Part shown: in pieces, positions 10,016 to 19,120 of the stretch
How positions within the stretch are numbered: the first letter of the stretch is position 1
How the letters are laid out: each line of letters begins with the position of its first letter
Made by a program: the position numbers and the translations under genes
Source: Bordetella genomosp. 13
GTDB lineage: Bacteria > Pseudomonadota > Gammaproteobacteria > Burkholderiales > Burkholderiaceae_B
Direction: 5' to 3'
Assembly (NCBI RefSeq): GCF_002119665.1
Contig: NZ_CP021111.1
Location: forward strand, 2,852,001-2,916,000
Length of the DNA stretch: 64,000 nt
The notes under the pieces: model-generated
Databases searched by the model: none
Seen by the model: the letters and a program-made list of their open reading frames with translations, nothing else
Told to the model about the DNA's origin: nothing

Positions 10016-10767
10016 ACGAACCCGTACTGGTGCTAGAGGGGCTGCGCAAGTCATTCGGGCCCACCGACATCATCCGCGGCGTGGACCTGGACGTGCGCGA
10101 AGGCGAACGGCACGCGCTGATCGGCCCGAACGGCGCGGGCAAGTCCACGCTGTTCCACCTGATATCCGGCCAGCTCGCGCCCAGCGCCGGCGCGATACGC
10201 TTCGAGGGCCGCGACATCGCCGGCAAGCCGCCGCAGGCCGTCAACCGGCTGGGCCTGGCGCGCTCATTCCAGATAACCAATATCTTTCCCGGGCTGAGCA
10301 CCTACGAAAACGTGCGCCTGGCGGTGATACGCGCCTACGGCCTGCAATATGCCTTCTGGCGCTTCATCGACCGCGACCGCCGCATCCGCACCGAGACCGA
10401 GCGCCTGCTGGAGCTGGTGCGACTGACCGCCAAGGCCCACGCCATCGCCGCGGAGATGGCCTATTCCGAACAGCGCTCGCTGGAGATCGCCATGACGCTG
10501 GCCTCGAAACCGCGCCTGATCCTGCTGGACGAACCCATGGCCGGCATGTCCAATGAAGAGACCGCCTACACCGCGCAGCTGATACGCGAGGCGACCGTCG
10601 GTTGCACGCTGATGATCGTCGAACACGACATGGATGTCGTCTTCTCGCTGAGCGACCGCATCAGCGTGCTGGTGTACGGGCAGGTGATCGCCACCGGCAC
10701 AGCGGAAGCGATCCGCGCGGACGCGGGTGTGCGCGAGGCCTACCTTGGCGACGAGGTGAGCGCATGA
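10012..10767 (+). CDS. Branched-chain-type ABC ATPase, LivG-like
   Basis: Cytoplasmic ATPase of 251 residues. Walker A is GPNGAGKST (Lys44), the Q-loop is at RSFQITNIFPGLS, an unusually weak signature appears as AYSEQRSLEIAMTLA instead of LSGGQQ-type, and Walker B is LILLDEPMAGMS. The C-terminus (VREAYLGDE) is that of LivG. It is coupled by ATGA overlaps to the genes on both sides. The partner ATPase encoded next has an altered Walker A, so this subunit may be the main hydrolysing site. Confidence 0.9.
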   Translation: MNEPVLVLEGLRKSFGPTDIIRGVDLDVREGERHALIGPNGAGKSTLFHLISGQLAPSAGAIRFEGRDIAGKPPQAVNRLGLARSFQITNIFPGLSTYENVRLAVIRAYGLQYAFWRFIDRDRRIRTETERLLELVRLTAKAHAIAAEMAYSEQRSLEIAMTLASKPRLILLDEPMAGMSNEETAYTAQLIREATVGCTLMIVEHDMDVVFSLSDRISVLVYGQVIATGTAEAIRADAGVREAYLGDEVSA

Positions 10768-11492
10768 ATTCCGACACCGCCAGCGGCGCACTGCTGGAAG
10801 TCCGCGGCCTGCACGCCCACTACGGCAAAAGCCACGTGCTGCATGGCGTCGACCTGAGCCTGGCGCACAACGAAGTGGTCAGCCTGGTGGGCCGCAATGG
10901 ATCGGGGCGCTCCACCACCATGAAGGCCATCATGGGACTGGTCGCGCCCAGCGGCGGTCACATCCGCCTGCGCGGTCGCGACCTGGCCGGCGCGCGCCCC
11001 TACACCATCTGCCGCGCCGGCATCTCGTACGTACCCGAAGAACGAGAGGTCTTCGCCAACCTGACCGTGGACGAGAACCTGCGCATGGGCGAGCAGCCGC
11101 CCGTCCCGGGCGCCCACCGCTGGACCCTCGACGAGATGTTCGACTACTTCCCGCGCCTGAAGGAACGCCGCAACACCAAGGCCGGCAGCATGTCGGGCGG
11201 CGAGCAGCAGATGTTGACCATCTGCCGCTCGCTGCTGGGCAATCCGCTGGTGATCCTGATCGACGAACCCACTGAAGGCCTGGCGCCGAAGCTCGTTGCC
11301 CAGGTCGGCGAGTGCATCCAGGACATGCACCGCAAGGGCGTGTCAGTAATCCTGGTGGAGCAGAAACTGACCATCGCCCTGAAGGTCTCGACCCGCGTCT
11401 GCGTCATGGGGCATGGACGCGTCGTCTTCGAAGGCAGCCCCGCCGAATTGAGCGCCAACGAAGCCATGGTCTCGCAATGGCTGGCCGTGTGA
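10764..11492 (+). CDS. Branched-chain-type ABC ATPase, LivF-like, Walker A Lys replaced by Arg
   Basis: Second ATPase of the importer, 242 residues, start overlapping the previous stop (ATGA at 10764). Signature SGGEQQMLTICRSL and Walker B LVILIDEPTEGLAP are normal. Walker A reads GRNGSGRSTT: the phosphate-binding lysine is an arginine (codon CGC, residue 49). Lys AAA/AAG to CGC needs at least two base changes, so a single sequencing error does not explain it. Lys-to-Arg in Walker A usually weakens or abolishes hydrolysis in this superfamily, so the heterodimer may work with one active site. Confidence 0.9.
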   Translation: MNSDTASGALLEVRGLHAHYGKSHVLHGVDLSLAHNEVVSLVGRNGSGRSTTMKAIMGLVAPSGGHIRLRGRDLAGARPYTICRAGISYVPEEREVFANLTVDENLRMGEQPPVPGAHRWTLDEMFDYFPRLKERRNTKAGSMSGGEQQMLTICRSLLGNPLVILIDEPTEGLAPKLVAQVGECIQDMHRKGVSVILVEQKLTIALKVSTRVCVMGHGRVVFEGSPAELSANEAMVSQWLAV

Positions 11493-11532
11493 CGCACCGC
11501 CGCCTCCTTCATCACACCGGACGACCACCACC

Positions 11533-12474
11533 ATGAAAAACAGCCCTGATAGAGTCATCATCTCGTGCGCCGTGACCGGATCGGTCCACACGCCCTCCAT
11601 GTCGCCCCACCTGCCGCTGACGCCGGACCAGATCGCCGAACAGGCTATCGAAGCCGCGGCGGCCGGCGCCGCCATCCTGCACCTGCACGCGCGCGACCCG
11701 TCCGACGGACGGCCCACGGCCGACCCCGCCGTGTTCGACGCCTTCGTGCCGCGCATCCGCGACGCCACCGACGCCGTCATCAACATCACCACCGGCGGCA
11801 GCACCCGCATGACGCTCGAAGAGCGCCTGGCCTATCCGCTGCGCGCCCAGCCCGAGATGTGTTCGTTGAACATGGGCTCCATGAACTTCTCCATCCATCC
11901 CGCCGCGCGGCGCATCACGCAATGGCGGCACGAATGGGAGCGTCCGTACATCGAAGGCATGGAGGACCTGATCTTTCGCAACACATTCCGGGACATCCGG
12001 CACATTCTCAAGGTGCTGGGAGAGGATTGCGGCACGCGCTTCGAATTCGAATGCTATGACATGGGCCACCTGTACAACCTGGCGCACTTCGTCGACGAAG
12101 GACTGGTCAGCGGGCCGCTGCTGATACAGTGCATATTCGGCATCCTCGGCGGCATGGGGCCGGACCCTGAGAACCTGGTCGCCATGAAGGCCACCGCCGA
12201 CCGGCTCTTCGGACGAGACGGCTACCGCTTTTCGGTGCTGGGCGCGGGACGGCACCAGATGCCGCTGGTGACAATGGGCGCCATCCTCGGCGGCCATGTG
12301 CGCGTGGGGCTGGAAGACAGCCTGTACCTGGGCAGGGGGCAACTGGCGCGCTCGTGCGCCGAACAGGTGGCCAGGATACGGCGGATACTGCAGGAGCTGT
12401 CGCTGGAGGCGGCCACCCCGGATGAAGCGCGTCAGGCCTTGGGACTGAAGGGGCGGCAGGCCGTGGCGTTCTGA
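11533..12474 (+). CDS. DUF849 / beta-keto acid cleavage enzyme (BKACE)
   Basis: Predicted BKACE enzyme of 313 residues. The family condenses a beta-keto acid with acetyl-CoA to release acetoacetate and a new CoA thioester, using a zinc ion in a TIM barrel. Visible marks are VIISCAVTGSVHTPSMSPHLPLTP, the metal-binding HLHARD, NITTGG, ECYDMGHL and the C-terminal GHVRVGLEDSLYLGRGQLA. It closes the operon behind an SDR and an ABC importer. Known family members act on 3-keto-5-aminohexanoate, dehydrocarnitine and other keto acids; the substrate here cannot be read from sequence. Confidence 0.9.
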   Translation: MKNSPDRVIISCAVTGSVHTPSMSPHLPLTPDQIAEQAIEAAAAGAAILHLHARDPSDGRPTADPAVFDAFVPRIRDATDAVINITTGGSTRMTLEERLAYPLRAQPEMCSLNMGSMNFSIHPAARRITQWRHEWERPYIEGMEDLIFRNTFRDIRHILKVLGEDCGTRFEFECYDMGHLYNLAHFVDEGLVSGPLLIQCIFGILGGMGPDPENLVAMKATADRLFGRDGYRFSVLGAGRHQMPLVTMGAILGGHVRVGLEDSLYLGRGQLARSCAEQVARIRRILQELSLEAATPDEARQALGLKGRQAVAF

Positions 12475-12496
12475 CGGTCGACGGCCGCCACGCGGC

Positions 12497-13408
12497 TCAG
12501 CCGGCTTTTCCAAGCCCCTTCTTCACAAGCGCCAATGCGCCGACGATGATGCCCCCGGCCACGACGCCGACGATCGCCCCCAGCAGGGTGTTCACCAGGC
12601 CCTGCACCAACGCGTTGGGCCCGCTGGCGGCCACCGCCGCCTCGACGGCATGGGCGACCGCGGGCACGCCGTGCACCAGGATCGAGCCGCCCACCATGAA
12701 CATGGCCGCCGTGCCGACGATGGACAGGGCCTTCATCAGGAAAGGCGCCGCGGCGACGATGCCGCGCCCCATGCTCCGGCTGAAAGCGGAACTGCGCTGG
12801 CTGAGCGCCAGCCCCCAGTCATCCAGCCGCACGATGCCGGCCACCAGGCAGTACACGCCCACCGTGACCAGCAGCGCGATGCCGGACAGCACGAGCGCCT
12901 GAGTGACCAGGCTGGCGCCGGCCACCGCGCCCAGTGCGATGGCGATGATTTCGGCCGACAGGATGAAGTCGGTCCGCACCGCACCCTTGATCTTGGTCTT
13001 CTCGTAGGCCACGACGTCCACATTGGGGTCCTGCAGGGCCTGCACGCGCTGCGCATGCTCGACGTCCCTGGCATGCAGGAACTTGTGCATCACCTTCTCG
13101 AAGCCCTCGTAGCACAGGAAGGCTCCGCCCAGCATCAGCAGCGGCGTCACCAGCCACGGCGCGAACGCGCTGATCAGCAGCGCGGCCGGGACCAGGATGA
13201 CCTTGTTGATCAGCGAACCCTTCGCCACCGCCCACACCACCGGCAGCTCGCGATTGATGGGCACGCCCGTGACCTGCTGCGCGTTGAGCGCCAGGTCGTC
13301 GCCCAGTACGCCGGCCGACTTCTTCAGCGCGACCTTGCTCATGGCCGCCACGTCGTCCAGCAGCATGGCAATGTCGTCGAACACCGCGAAAAAACTACTG
13401 CCCGCCAT
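12497..13408 (-). CDS. DUF808 family membrane protein
   Basis: 303-residue inner-membrane protein of the DUF808 (YedI-like) family, function unknown. It begins [27 protein letters not shown], typical of the family, with about six to eight hydrophobic segments and a glycine- and alanine-rich C-terminal membrane region ending VKKGLGKAG. It converges on the BKACE operon with only about 20 bases between them and appears to be a separate single gene. Confidence 0.85.
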   Translation of the reverse strand: MAGSSFFAVFDDIAMLLDDVAAMSKVALKKSAGVLGDDLALNAQQVTGVPINRELPVVWAVAKGSLINKVILVPAALLISAFAPWLVTPLLMLGGAFLCYEGFEKVMHKFLHARDVEHAQRVQALQDPNVDVVAYEKTKIKGAVRTDFILSAEIIAIALGAVAGASLVTQALVLSGIALLVTVGVYCLVAGIVRLDDWGLALSQRSSAFSRSMGRGIVAAAPFLMKALSIVGTAAMFMVGGSILVHGVPAVAHAVEAAVAASGPNALVQGLVNTLLGAIVGVVAGGIIVGALALVKKGLGKAG

Positions 13409-13577
13409 TTTTCAGCCTTTTGAAAGCCATGAAAGGCCGCAGTGTATCTGCTTGGTGTGACGAGGCCTGTAAATGTGCGTATCGGGTTTTGGACGCGTCA
13501 GCATGACGGACGGAGCCAGGGACGCGCCTGCCCCTGTGCTTCGCCCCCCTATCGGCCCGCAATACGTCTGGCCACGC

Positions 13578-13904
13578 TCAGCGCATCGCCGAGTACGCCG
13601 TCGGCGCGAGAAAACTGTTCTCCACCCGCTCGACGATCGGCTTCTCGGCCTCCGAGGCGGCGCGAGCGGCGATCCACTCGGGGTCCGCCTGGAACGCATT
13701 CCACTTGCGCTCCCGCTCTTCCAGGCTTTCCCACTGCAGCAGATAGGTCAGCGCATGGTTGCTGGGTCCGATCAGGGTCGTCCAGAAGCCGATCTGCCTG
13801 ATGCCGTATTTCTGGAAGAAGCCCAGCGTGGTCTTGCTGAAGCGCTCGTTGAGGGCCGGCAGCCGGCCCGGCAGGCAATGGTAGACGCGCATTTCGACGA
13901 TCAT
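13578..13904 (-). CDS. NIPSNAP family protein
   Basis: Small cytoplasmic protein of 108 residues with the NIPSNAP-type ferredoxin-like (dimeric alpha/beta barrel) fold: MIVEMRVYHCLPGRLPALNERF at the start and LLQWESLEERERKWNAFQADPEW in the second half. Bacterial members often sit in catabolic operons without an assigned reaction. It is the last gene of the minus-strand operon starting at 22250. Confidence 0.82.
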   Translation of the reverse strand: MIVEMRVYHCLPGRLPALNERFSKTTLGFFQKYGIRQIGFWTTLIGPSNHALTYLLQWESLEERERKWNAFQADPEWIAARAASEAEKPIVERVENSFLAPTAYSAMR

Positions 13905-13942
13905 GTTGTTCTTCCCTGAATATTTGACGGATGGGGCCGTAC

Positions 13943-14332
13943 TCAGCGGCCAGGCCTAGCGTAATCGTTTTGCGAGACTTCCTCTTGCCAGTCGGTCTTG
14001 CCGACCGAGATCGCCAGGTGGACCAGGTAGCTGTCGGCGGCCGCGCCGTGCCAGTGCCGCTCGCCGGGCCCTATCCACACCATGTCGCCCTGGCGGATCT
14101 CCTCGGGCGCGCTGCCCTCGAGACAGATCCAGCCTCTTCCCGCCGTCACCTGCAGCACCTGCCCCACCTCATGCGTGTGCCAGTACGTGCGTGCGCCCGG
14201 CGAGAAGAACACGTTGTTGATGGTCACGTTGTCCGTGGTCGGCATCACCGGGTCGGCCCAGACCACGCCGGTGAAGGTCGGGCCGCGCTGGTCCGAGGGC
14301 CTGCCTGGTTCCCTGCCGCGTATCACTTTCAT
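13943..14332 (-). CDS. Cupin-domain protein
   Basis: Single-domain cupin of 129 residues. Cupin motif 1 is WHTHEVGQVLQVTAGRG (His-X-His and a glutamine in place of the usual glutamate region) and motif 2 is GDMVWIGPGERHWHGA, so the metal-binding histidines are present. Proteins of this type are often described as carboxymuconolactone-decarboxylase-like or quercetinase-like cupins, but no reaction can be assigned. It lies between the NIPSNAP and dehydrogenase genes in the same operon. Confidence 0.82.
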   Translation of the reverse strand: MKVIRGREPGRPSDQRGPTFTGVVWADPVMPTTDNVTINNVFFSPGARTYWHTHEVGQVLQVTAGRGWICLEGSAPEEIRQGDMVWIGPGERHWHGAAADSYLVHLAISVGKTDWQEEVSQNDYARPGR

Positions 14333-14375
14333 CAGAGTCTCCTGTCTGCGGTCATGTGTTGCATGGGGTCGGCCG

Positions 14376-15269
14376 TCACGCGTCCTTCAGGCGCACGCCG
14401 CCCGACACGTCGCCGATGGCGTCCACGACCCGGTTGCTGATCTGGTCCCCGTAGCCCAACGCCGTGGCCAGGCCGAAGCTGGCCATGGGGCCCGAGGCGT
14501 TCATCGATGCGACGCCCAGTTCGCGCACCAGGTCGACGTACAGCACCACGTCCTTGGTCATCAGCTTGCTGGTCAGCCCGCCTTCCAGATAGTTGCCATC
14601 GACGATGTGCGGAAAGCGGTTGAGCGTGGCGAAGTTCACGCCGGTGCTGCTGTTCAGCACGTCCAGCAGCTTGTGCAGGTCCAGGCCGGCCTTCTTGCCC
14701 GCCACCATGATCTCGGCCGTGGAGGCCAGGCTAACCGCGTTGAGGAAGTTGTTCAGCAGCTTGGCGGTATGGCCCGCGCCGCTGGCGCCCATTGTGACGG
14801 CCTTGGCGCTGATGGGCGCGAACACCCATTGGATGGCGTCGACGGCATCGGCGTCGCCGCCCACCATCAGCGTCAGCGTGCCCTTCTCCGCGGCCGCCGC
14901 TCCGCCGGAAATGCCGGCGTCGATGTAGTTCACGCCGCGCTCGCGAAAGCGCGCGTACAGGCGCCGCGTCGAGCTGGCCGACGCCGTGCTCAGGTCGATC
15001 ACGGTCTGGCCCCGCCGGCAGCTGGCCAATACGCCGCCCTCGCCTTCGACCACGGCCTCGACCACGCGGCTGTCGGGCAGCGACAGCAGCACCACGTCCG
15101 CGTATTCCACCGCCTCGCGCATCGATGCCGCGGTTTCGGCTCCGGCCGCGGCGACGCGCGTGGAATCGGTGTCGTAGCCCATCACGCCGATGCCCGCATC
15201 CAGCAGGCGGCGCGTCATGCGCCCGCCCATGTTGCCCAACCCGATGAATCCGACTCGGTCCTTGATCAT
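14376..15269 (-). CDS. NAD(P)-dependent beta-hydroxyacid dehydrogenase (HIBADH-like)
   Basis: 297-residue dehydrogenase of the 3-hydroxyisobutyrate dehydrogenase family. It shows the Rossmann motif GFIGLGNMGGRM, the substrate-binding loop DAGISGGAAAAEKGTLT and the catalytic lysine region GAGHTAKLLNNFL. I place the start at the ATG at 15269, with GGAG nine bases upstream; a GTG at 15284 is in frame but lacks a ribosome site. It probably oxidises or reduces a beta-hydroxy acid taken up by the ABC system of this operon. Confidence 0.87.
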   Translation of the reverse strand: MIKDRVGFIGLGNMGGRMTRRLLDAGIGVMGYDTDSTRVAAAGAETAASMREAVEYADVVLLSLPDSRVVEAVVEGEGGVLASCRRGQTVIDLSTASASSTRRLYARFRERGVNYIDAGISGGAAAAEKGTLTLMVGGDADAVDAIQWVFAPISAKAVTMGASGAGHTAKLLNNFLNAVSLASTAEIMVAGKKAGLDLHKLLDVLNSSTGVNFATLNRFPHIVDGNYLEGGLTSKLMTKDVVLYVDLVRELGVASMNASGPMASFGLATALGYGDQISNRVVDAIGDVSGGVRLKDA

Positions 15270-15324
15270 TGCTTCACACTCCACAGGTGCATGCGTGAAA
15301 CGCGGCGACGGCCGCGGGAAAAGG

Positions 15325-16554
15325 TCATTGCTTGCCGGGCCAGATCGGCTTGGCCACGGCCTGCGCTTCGGGAAACACCGTGACGGGCACGCCGTTCTGC
15401 CACTGGATCACCGTCAGCGTGGCGCCCACGCGATGGCCCGCCTCGTCGAACTTGATCTCGCCGCCCGGGTAGTGAGTGCTGGGACCTTCGTCCAGCTGAT
15501 GGAACGCCTGCGCCACCGACTGGCGGTCCGCCTTGCCCGCCTTCTCCAGCGCGGCCTTGACGATCCACATGTCGCCGTACGTTGAGATGGCGTTCTGCGT
15601 CATCCACGGCTCCTTGTATTCCGTCTTCATGCGCGCGATGAGGTTTTCCTGGCCCTTGGCGCCCCAGTTGCCGACCGCGGACATCACGCCGTTGAGCAAC
15701 TGCGCGCTCACCGTGTTCAAGACCTCGGGCTCGGCGATGGCGATGCCGAACGAGATGACCGGCACGCGCACATTGGTTTCGTTCATCTTCTCCAGTATCA
15801 GCTTGGCGTCCGAGATCACCGTGGGCAGGAAGAACACCAGATCGGGCCGGCGTGAGCGCACGCGCTGGATCAGCGACGAGGCGTCGGCCAGCGGCGGCGT
15901 GAAGGTCTCGTCCACCACCAGCGACAGGCCGTTCTTCTCCAGCAAGCCTTCCTTCAGGGCCTTCACGGTGGACAGCGAGGCGGCCGTGTTGTCCGTGAGA
16001 ATGGCGACCGTCTTGGGCCGCTTTCCGGATGCCTTTTCCGCCAGGTCCAGGATGCTGGGCAGGGCGATCGCGGCCTGCCGGCCCGCGGGCGCCGAGGTCT
16101 GGAACACGTATTTGAAGCCCCGCGAAGTGATCAGGTCGGAGTACGACAGCGTCAGCATCGGCAACGAGGCGCGCTCCGTCACCTCCGTGACGGCCAGCGT
16201 GAACGAACTGAGGTACGCGCCCGTGCCGGCCACCAGGTCGGGATAGTCGGCCACCATGCGCTGGGCCGCGCTCTTCGCCTTCTCGGTGGTGTCGCCCGAG
16301 TCCACCACCACCAGCTTCAGCTTCGCGCCGCCCAGCGCCTTGATGCCGCCCTGCGCGTTGACGTCGTTCACGCCCATCTCGGCGCCCATGCGCATCACCT
16401 GGCCGTAGCGGGCATAAATGCCCGACATGGGCGCGATCAGGCCCACGCTGACAGTGGGCGGCTCGGCCGCCGCGGCGGACCGCGGCACGGCGGACAACAG
16501 CAGGCCGGCCAACGCCGCCGCGCCCGCCAGGCGGGTAAAGGTGCTTGTGTTCAC
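15325..16554 (-). CDS. Branched-chain-type ABC transporter substrate-binding protein
   Basis: 409-residue periplasmic receptor of the Peripla_BP_6 family with a signal peptide (AGAAALAGLLLSAVPRSAAAA) followed by VSVGLIAPMSGIYARYG. It belongs to the second uptake operon, lying between livF-like and dehydrogenase genes. The ligand cannot be told from sequence; the neighbouring MmgE/PrpD, SDR and HIBADH-like genes point to a branched or hydroxylated organic acid. Confidence 0.9.
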   Translation of the reverse strand: MNTSTFTRLAGAAALAGLLLSAVPRSAAAAEPPTVSVGLIAPMSGIYARYGQVMRMGAEMGVNDVNAQGGIKALGGAKLKLVVVDSGDTTEKAKSAAQRMVADYPDLVAGTGAYLSSFTLAVTEVTERASLPMLTLSYSDLITSRGFKYVFQTSAPAGRQAAIALPSILDLAEKASGKRPKTVAILTDNTAASLSTVKALKEGLLEKNGLSLVVDETFTPPLADASSLIQRVRSRRPDLVFFLPTVISDAKLILEKMNETNVRVPVISFGIAIAEPEVLNTVSAQLLNGVMSAVGNWGAKGQENLIARMKTEYKEPWMTQNAISTYGDMWIVKAALEKAGKADRQSVAQAFHQLDEGPSTHYPGGEIKFDEAGHRVGATLTVIQWQNGVPVTVFPEAQAVAKPIWPGKQ

Positions 16555-16611
16555 GTTCGTCTCCTGGTGTTCCGCCCTGCGGGGCGATATGGATAAATGC
16601 CTGCCGAATCC

Positions 16612-17322
16612 CTACATGCCCAGATACGCGCGGCGCACGCGGTCGTCCGCCTGCAGCGTCTGGTGCGTGCCTTCCAGCACCACGCGTCCGGTTTCCAGCA
16701 CGTAGCCCCTGTCGGCGTACTGCAGCGCCTCCGCCACGCGCTGCTCCACCAAAAGGATGGTCAGCTTCGCGTCGCGGCGAATGTCGATCAGCCGTTCGAA
16801 AATGAAATCCGCGATGGCCGGCGACAGGCCCATCGAAGGCTCGTCCAGCATCAGCAGCCGCGGCGACGAGGCCAGCCCGCGCCCGATGGCGACCATCTGC
16901 TGCTCGCCGCCCGACAGCGTGCCGGCCAGTTGCCGGCTGCGCTGCTTCAGCACGGGAAACCACTCGTGGATGCGCTCGATGTTGCGCGCCCAGTCGCGCC
17001 GGCCCGCTGCGGTGTAGGCGCCCATCTCCAGGTTCTCGAGCACGCTCATCGATGCGAACACCTGTCGGCCTTCGGGCACGTGGGCGATGCCCAGGTGCGG
17101 CCGCTTCGCGATGGGCACGGCCAGCAGGTCGCGGCCATCGAAGCGGATGGCGCCCGACATGGCGGGCACGCTGCCCGAGATGGTCTTGAACAGCGTGCTC
17201 TTGCCAGCCCCGTTGGGCCCGACGATGGACACGAACTGGCCCTCCTCCACCGCCACCGAGATTTCCTTGAGCACCGGCAGGGCGGAGTAGCCGGCCACGA
17301 GACCGCTGATTTCAAGCAGCAT
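16612..17322 (-). CDS. Branched-chain-type ABC ATPase, LivF-like
   Basis: ATPase of 236 residues. Walker [12 protein letters not shown], signature SGGEQQMVAIGRGL and Walker B LLMLDEPSMGLSP are all intact, unlike the LivF-like protein at 10764. The end RRAYLGM is typical of LivF. Its first 11 bases overlap the end of the permease-ATPase fusion gene upstream. Confidence 0.92.
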   Translation of the reverse strand: MLLEISGLVAGYSALPVLKEISVAVEEGQFVSIVGPNGAGKSTLFKTISGSVPAMSGAIRFDGRDLLAVPIAKRPHLGIAHVPEGRQVFASMSVLENLEMGAYTAAGRRDWARNIERIHEWFPVLKQRSRQLAGTLSGGEQQMVAIGRGLASSPRLLMLDEPSMGLSPAIADFIFERLIDIRRDAKLTILLVEQRVAEALQYADRGYVLETGRVVLEGTHQTLQADDRVRRAYLGM

Positions 17323-19120
17323 GCTGCGCGCTCCATTTCTTGCCCAGGTAGGCTTGCACCACGCGCGGATCGCGCGTGATGGCCTGCGGATCGCCCACCG
17401 TCAGCACCTCGCCGTGGTCCAGCACCACGAACTCGTCCACCAGCCGCACCATGGCCTGCATGGTGTGCTCGATGATCACGATGGTGATGCCGGACTCGGA
17501 CAGCGAGCGGATCGCCGCCACGACGTGATCGACCTCGCCATGGCCCAGGCCGGCCAGCGTCTCGTCCAACAGCAGAATCTCGGGCTGTCCGGCCACCGCG
17601 CGCGCCAGCTCCATCAGTCGCAGCTCGCGCGTGGTCAACACCGAAGCGAGCTTCTGCGCCGAGGCTTGCAGGCCCACGCGTTCGATGGCCCGCGCGGCCA
17701 GCGTCTCGGCCTCCCGCTCGCTGCCGGCCCGCACGTAGGCGCCCACCTTCACGTTCTGCGCCACCGTCAGCCGCATGAACGGCCTCATCACCTGGAAAGT
17801 GCGGCCCACTCCCGCCGCGCACAGCGCGTGCGGCTTGCGGCCCACCATGTCTATCCCCTTGACCATCACCTTGCCGGCATCCGGCCGCAGAAAGCCGTTG
17901 AGCAGGTTGAACAGTGTGGTCTTGCCCGCGCCGTTCGGGCCGATGATGCCCAGGATCATGCCGCGGCGCACCTTGAAGCTGACGTTGCTGACCGCCTTCA
18001 GGCCGCCGAAGCTGCGCGACAGGGATTGCACTTCCATGATGACCTCGTCGGGCCGCAGGCGAGGCTGGCGCGGCGGCGCGGCAGGCGTCGCAGGCATGGC
18101 TGCGGGCGCGGACGCGGACGCCGGTGCGGGTGCGGGTGCGGCACCGTGTCCCGGGGCTGCCGGCTGTGCGGCAGGCCCGCGCCGGCGCAGATAGTCGCGC
18201 GCCTTCCAATACACGCCTTCGGGCGCGACCAGGATCACCCCGATGATGGCCAGCCCCAGTATCACGCCCTGGATGCCGGGATAGGTGGAGCCCAGCTCCG
18301 CATGCAGGATCTCGCCCAGCGGCACCAGGATCAGCGCGCCGATGATGGGGCCCCACACCGAGCCCACCCCGCCGAACATGGCGACGGTAAGCGCCTGTGC
18401 CGACACCAGCATCCCGAACACCGACACCGGCGTCACCACCAGCAGCACCACCGCGTAGAACGCGCCCGTGGCGCCGGCGATGGCCCCGCTGAGCGCGATG
18501 GCGCGCAGCTTCCAGCGCAGCGTGTCGATGCCGGCCGCCTCGGCCGCCGCCTCGTTCTGCTTGATGGCGATGAGCGCCATGCCGAAGCGCGTGCGCTCGA
18601 TGTGGCGCGTGATCTGCACGAACACCAGCAGCATCGCCAGCCCAATGGCCGTGTACCAGCGCTGGTCGGAGAACTGCATGTACAGCGCCGCGTCCTCGCG
18701 CTTCATGGGGAAGGTGACTTCCTGCAGGCCCAGCCATTCGAACACGTACAGCAGCGCCAGCGGATAGGCCAGCATGGCCAGCGCGAAGTAGTGGCCTCGC
18801 AGGCGGAACGTAGGCAGGCCGACCAGCAGGCCCGCCACCGCGCCGATGACGGCGGCCAGCGGCAGCATCACCCAGGGCGACAGCCCCAGGTGGATCTGCG
18901 CCAGCACCGTGGCGAAAGCGCCCAGGCCGAAGAACGAGGCATGTCCGAAGGAAACGAGGCCCGTATAGCCGCTCAGCGTATTCCACGACAGGCCGAAGCA
19001 GGCCCACACCAGCACCAGCGTGAAGATCAGCTGGTGGTACGAGTTCTGCACGAGCAGGGCGGCCCCGAGATAGGCGGCCGCGCCGGCCGCGAGCATCAGG
19101 GAGGTCGGGGGTCGCTTCAT
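17312..19120 (-). CDS. Fused branched-chain ABC permease-ATPase (LivM-LivG fusion)
   Basis: One 602-residue chain that joins two subunits normally made separately. Residues about 1-300 are a LivM-like permease (LSWNTLSGYTGLVSFGHASFFGLGAFATV). Then comes a linker of about 45 residues rich in Ala and Pro (RRRGPAAQPAAPGHGAAPAP and similar), and from about 350 a LivG-like ATPase with Walker A GPNGAGKTTLF, Q-loop RTFQVMRPF and Walker B LLLDETLAGLG; the usual LSGG signature reads LTTRELRLMELARA. The start overlaps the livH-like stop (ATGA at 19120). Such fusions are known in Burkholderiales but are a minority form. Confidence 0.9.
   Translation of the reverse strand: MKRPPTSLMLAAGAAAYLGAALLVQNSYHQLIFTLVLVWACFGLSWNTLSGYTGLVSFGHASFFGLGAFATVLAQIHLGLSPWVMLPLAAVIGAVAGLLVGLPTFRLRGHYFALAMLAYPLALLYVFEWLGLQEVTFPMKREDAALYMQFSDQRWYTAIGLAMLLVFVQITRHIERTRFGMALIAIKQNEAAAEAAGIDTLRWKLRAIALSGAIAGATGAFYAVVLLVVTPVSVFGMLVSAQALTVAMFGGVGSVWGPIIGALILVPLGEILHAELGSTYPGIQGVILGLAIIGVILVAPEGVYWKARDYLRRRGPAAQPAAPGHGAAPAPAPASASAPAAMPATPAAPPRQPRLRPDEVIMEVQSLSRSFGGLKAVSNVSFKVRRGMILGIIGPNGAGKTTLFNLLNGFLRPDAGKVMVKGIDMVGRKPHALCAAGVGRTFQVMRPFMRLTVAQNVKVGAYVRAGSEREAETLAARAIERVGLQASAQKLASVLTTRELRLMELARAVAGQPEILLLDETLAGLGHGEVDHVVAAIRSLSESGITIVIIEHTMQAMVRLVDEFVVLDHGEVLTVGDPQAITRDPRVVQAYLGKKWSAQHAA

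Noticed and set aside
14082..15383. Long plus-strand frame over the cupin and dehydrogenase genes
   Set aside because: Both minus-strand genes carry clear cupin and Rossmann motifs; the plus-strand product is low-complexity.
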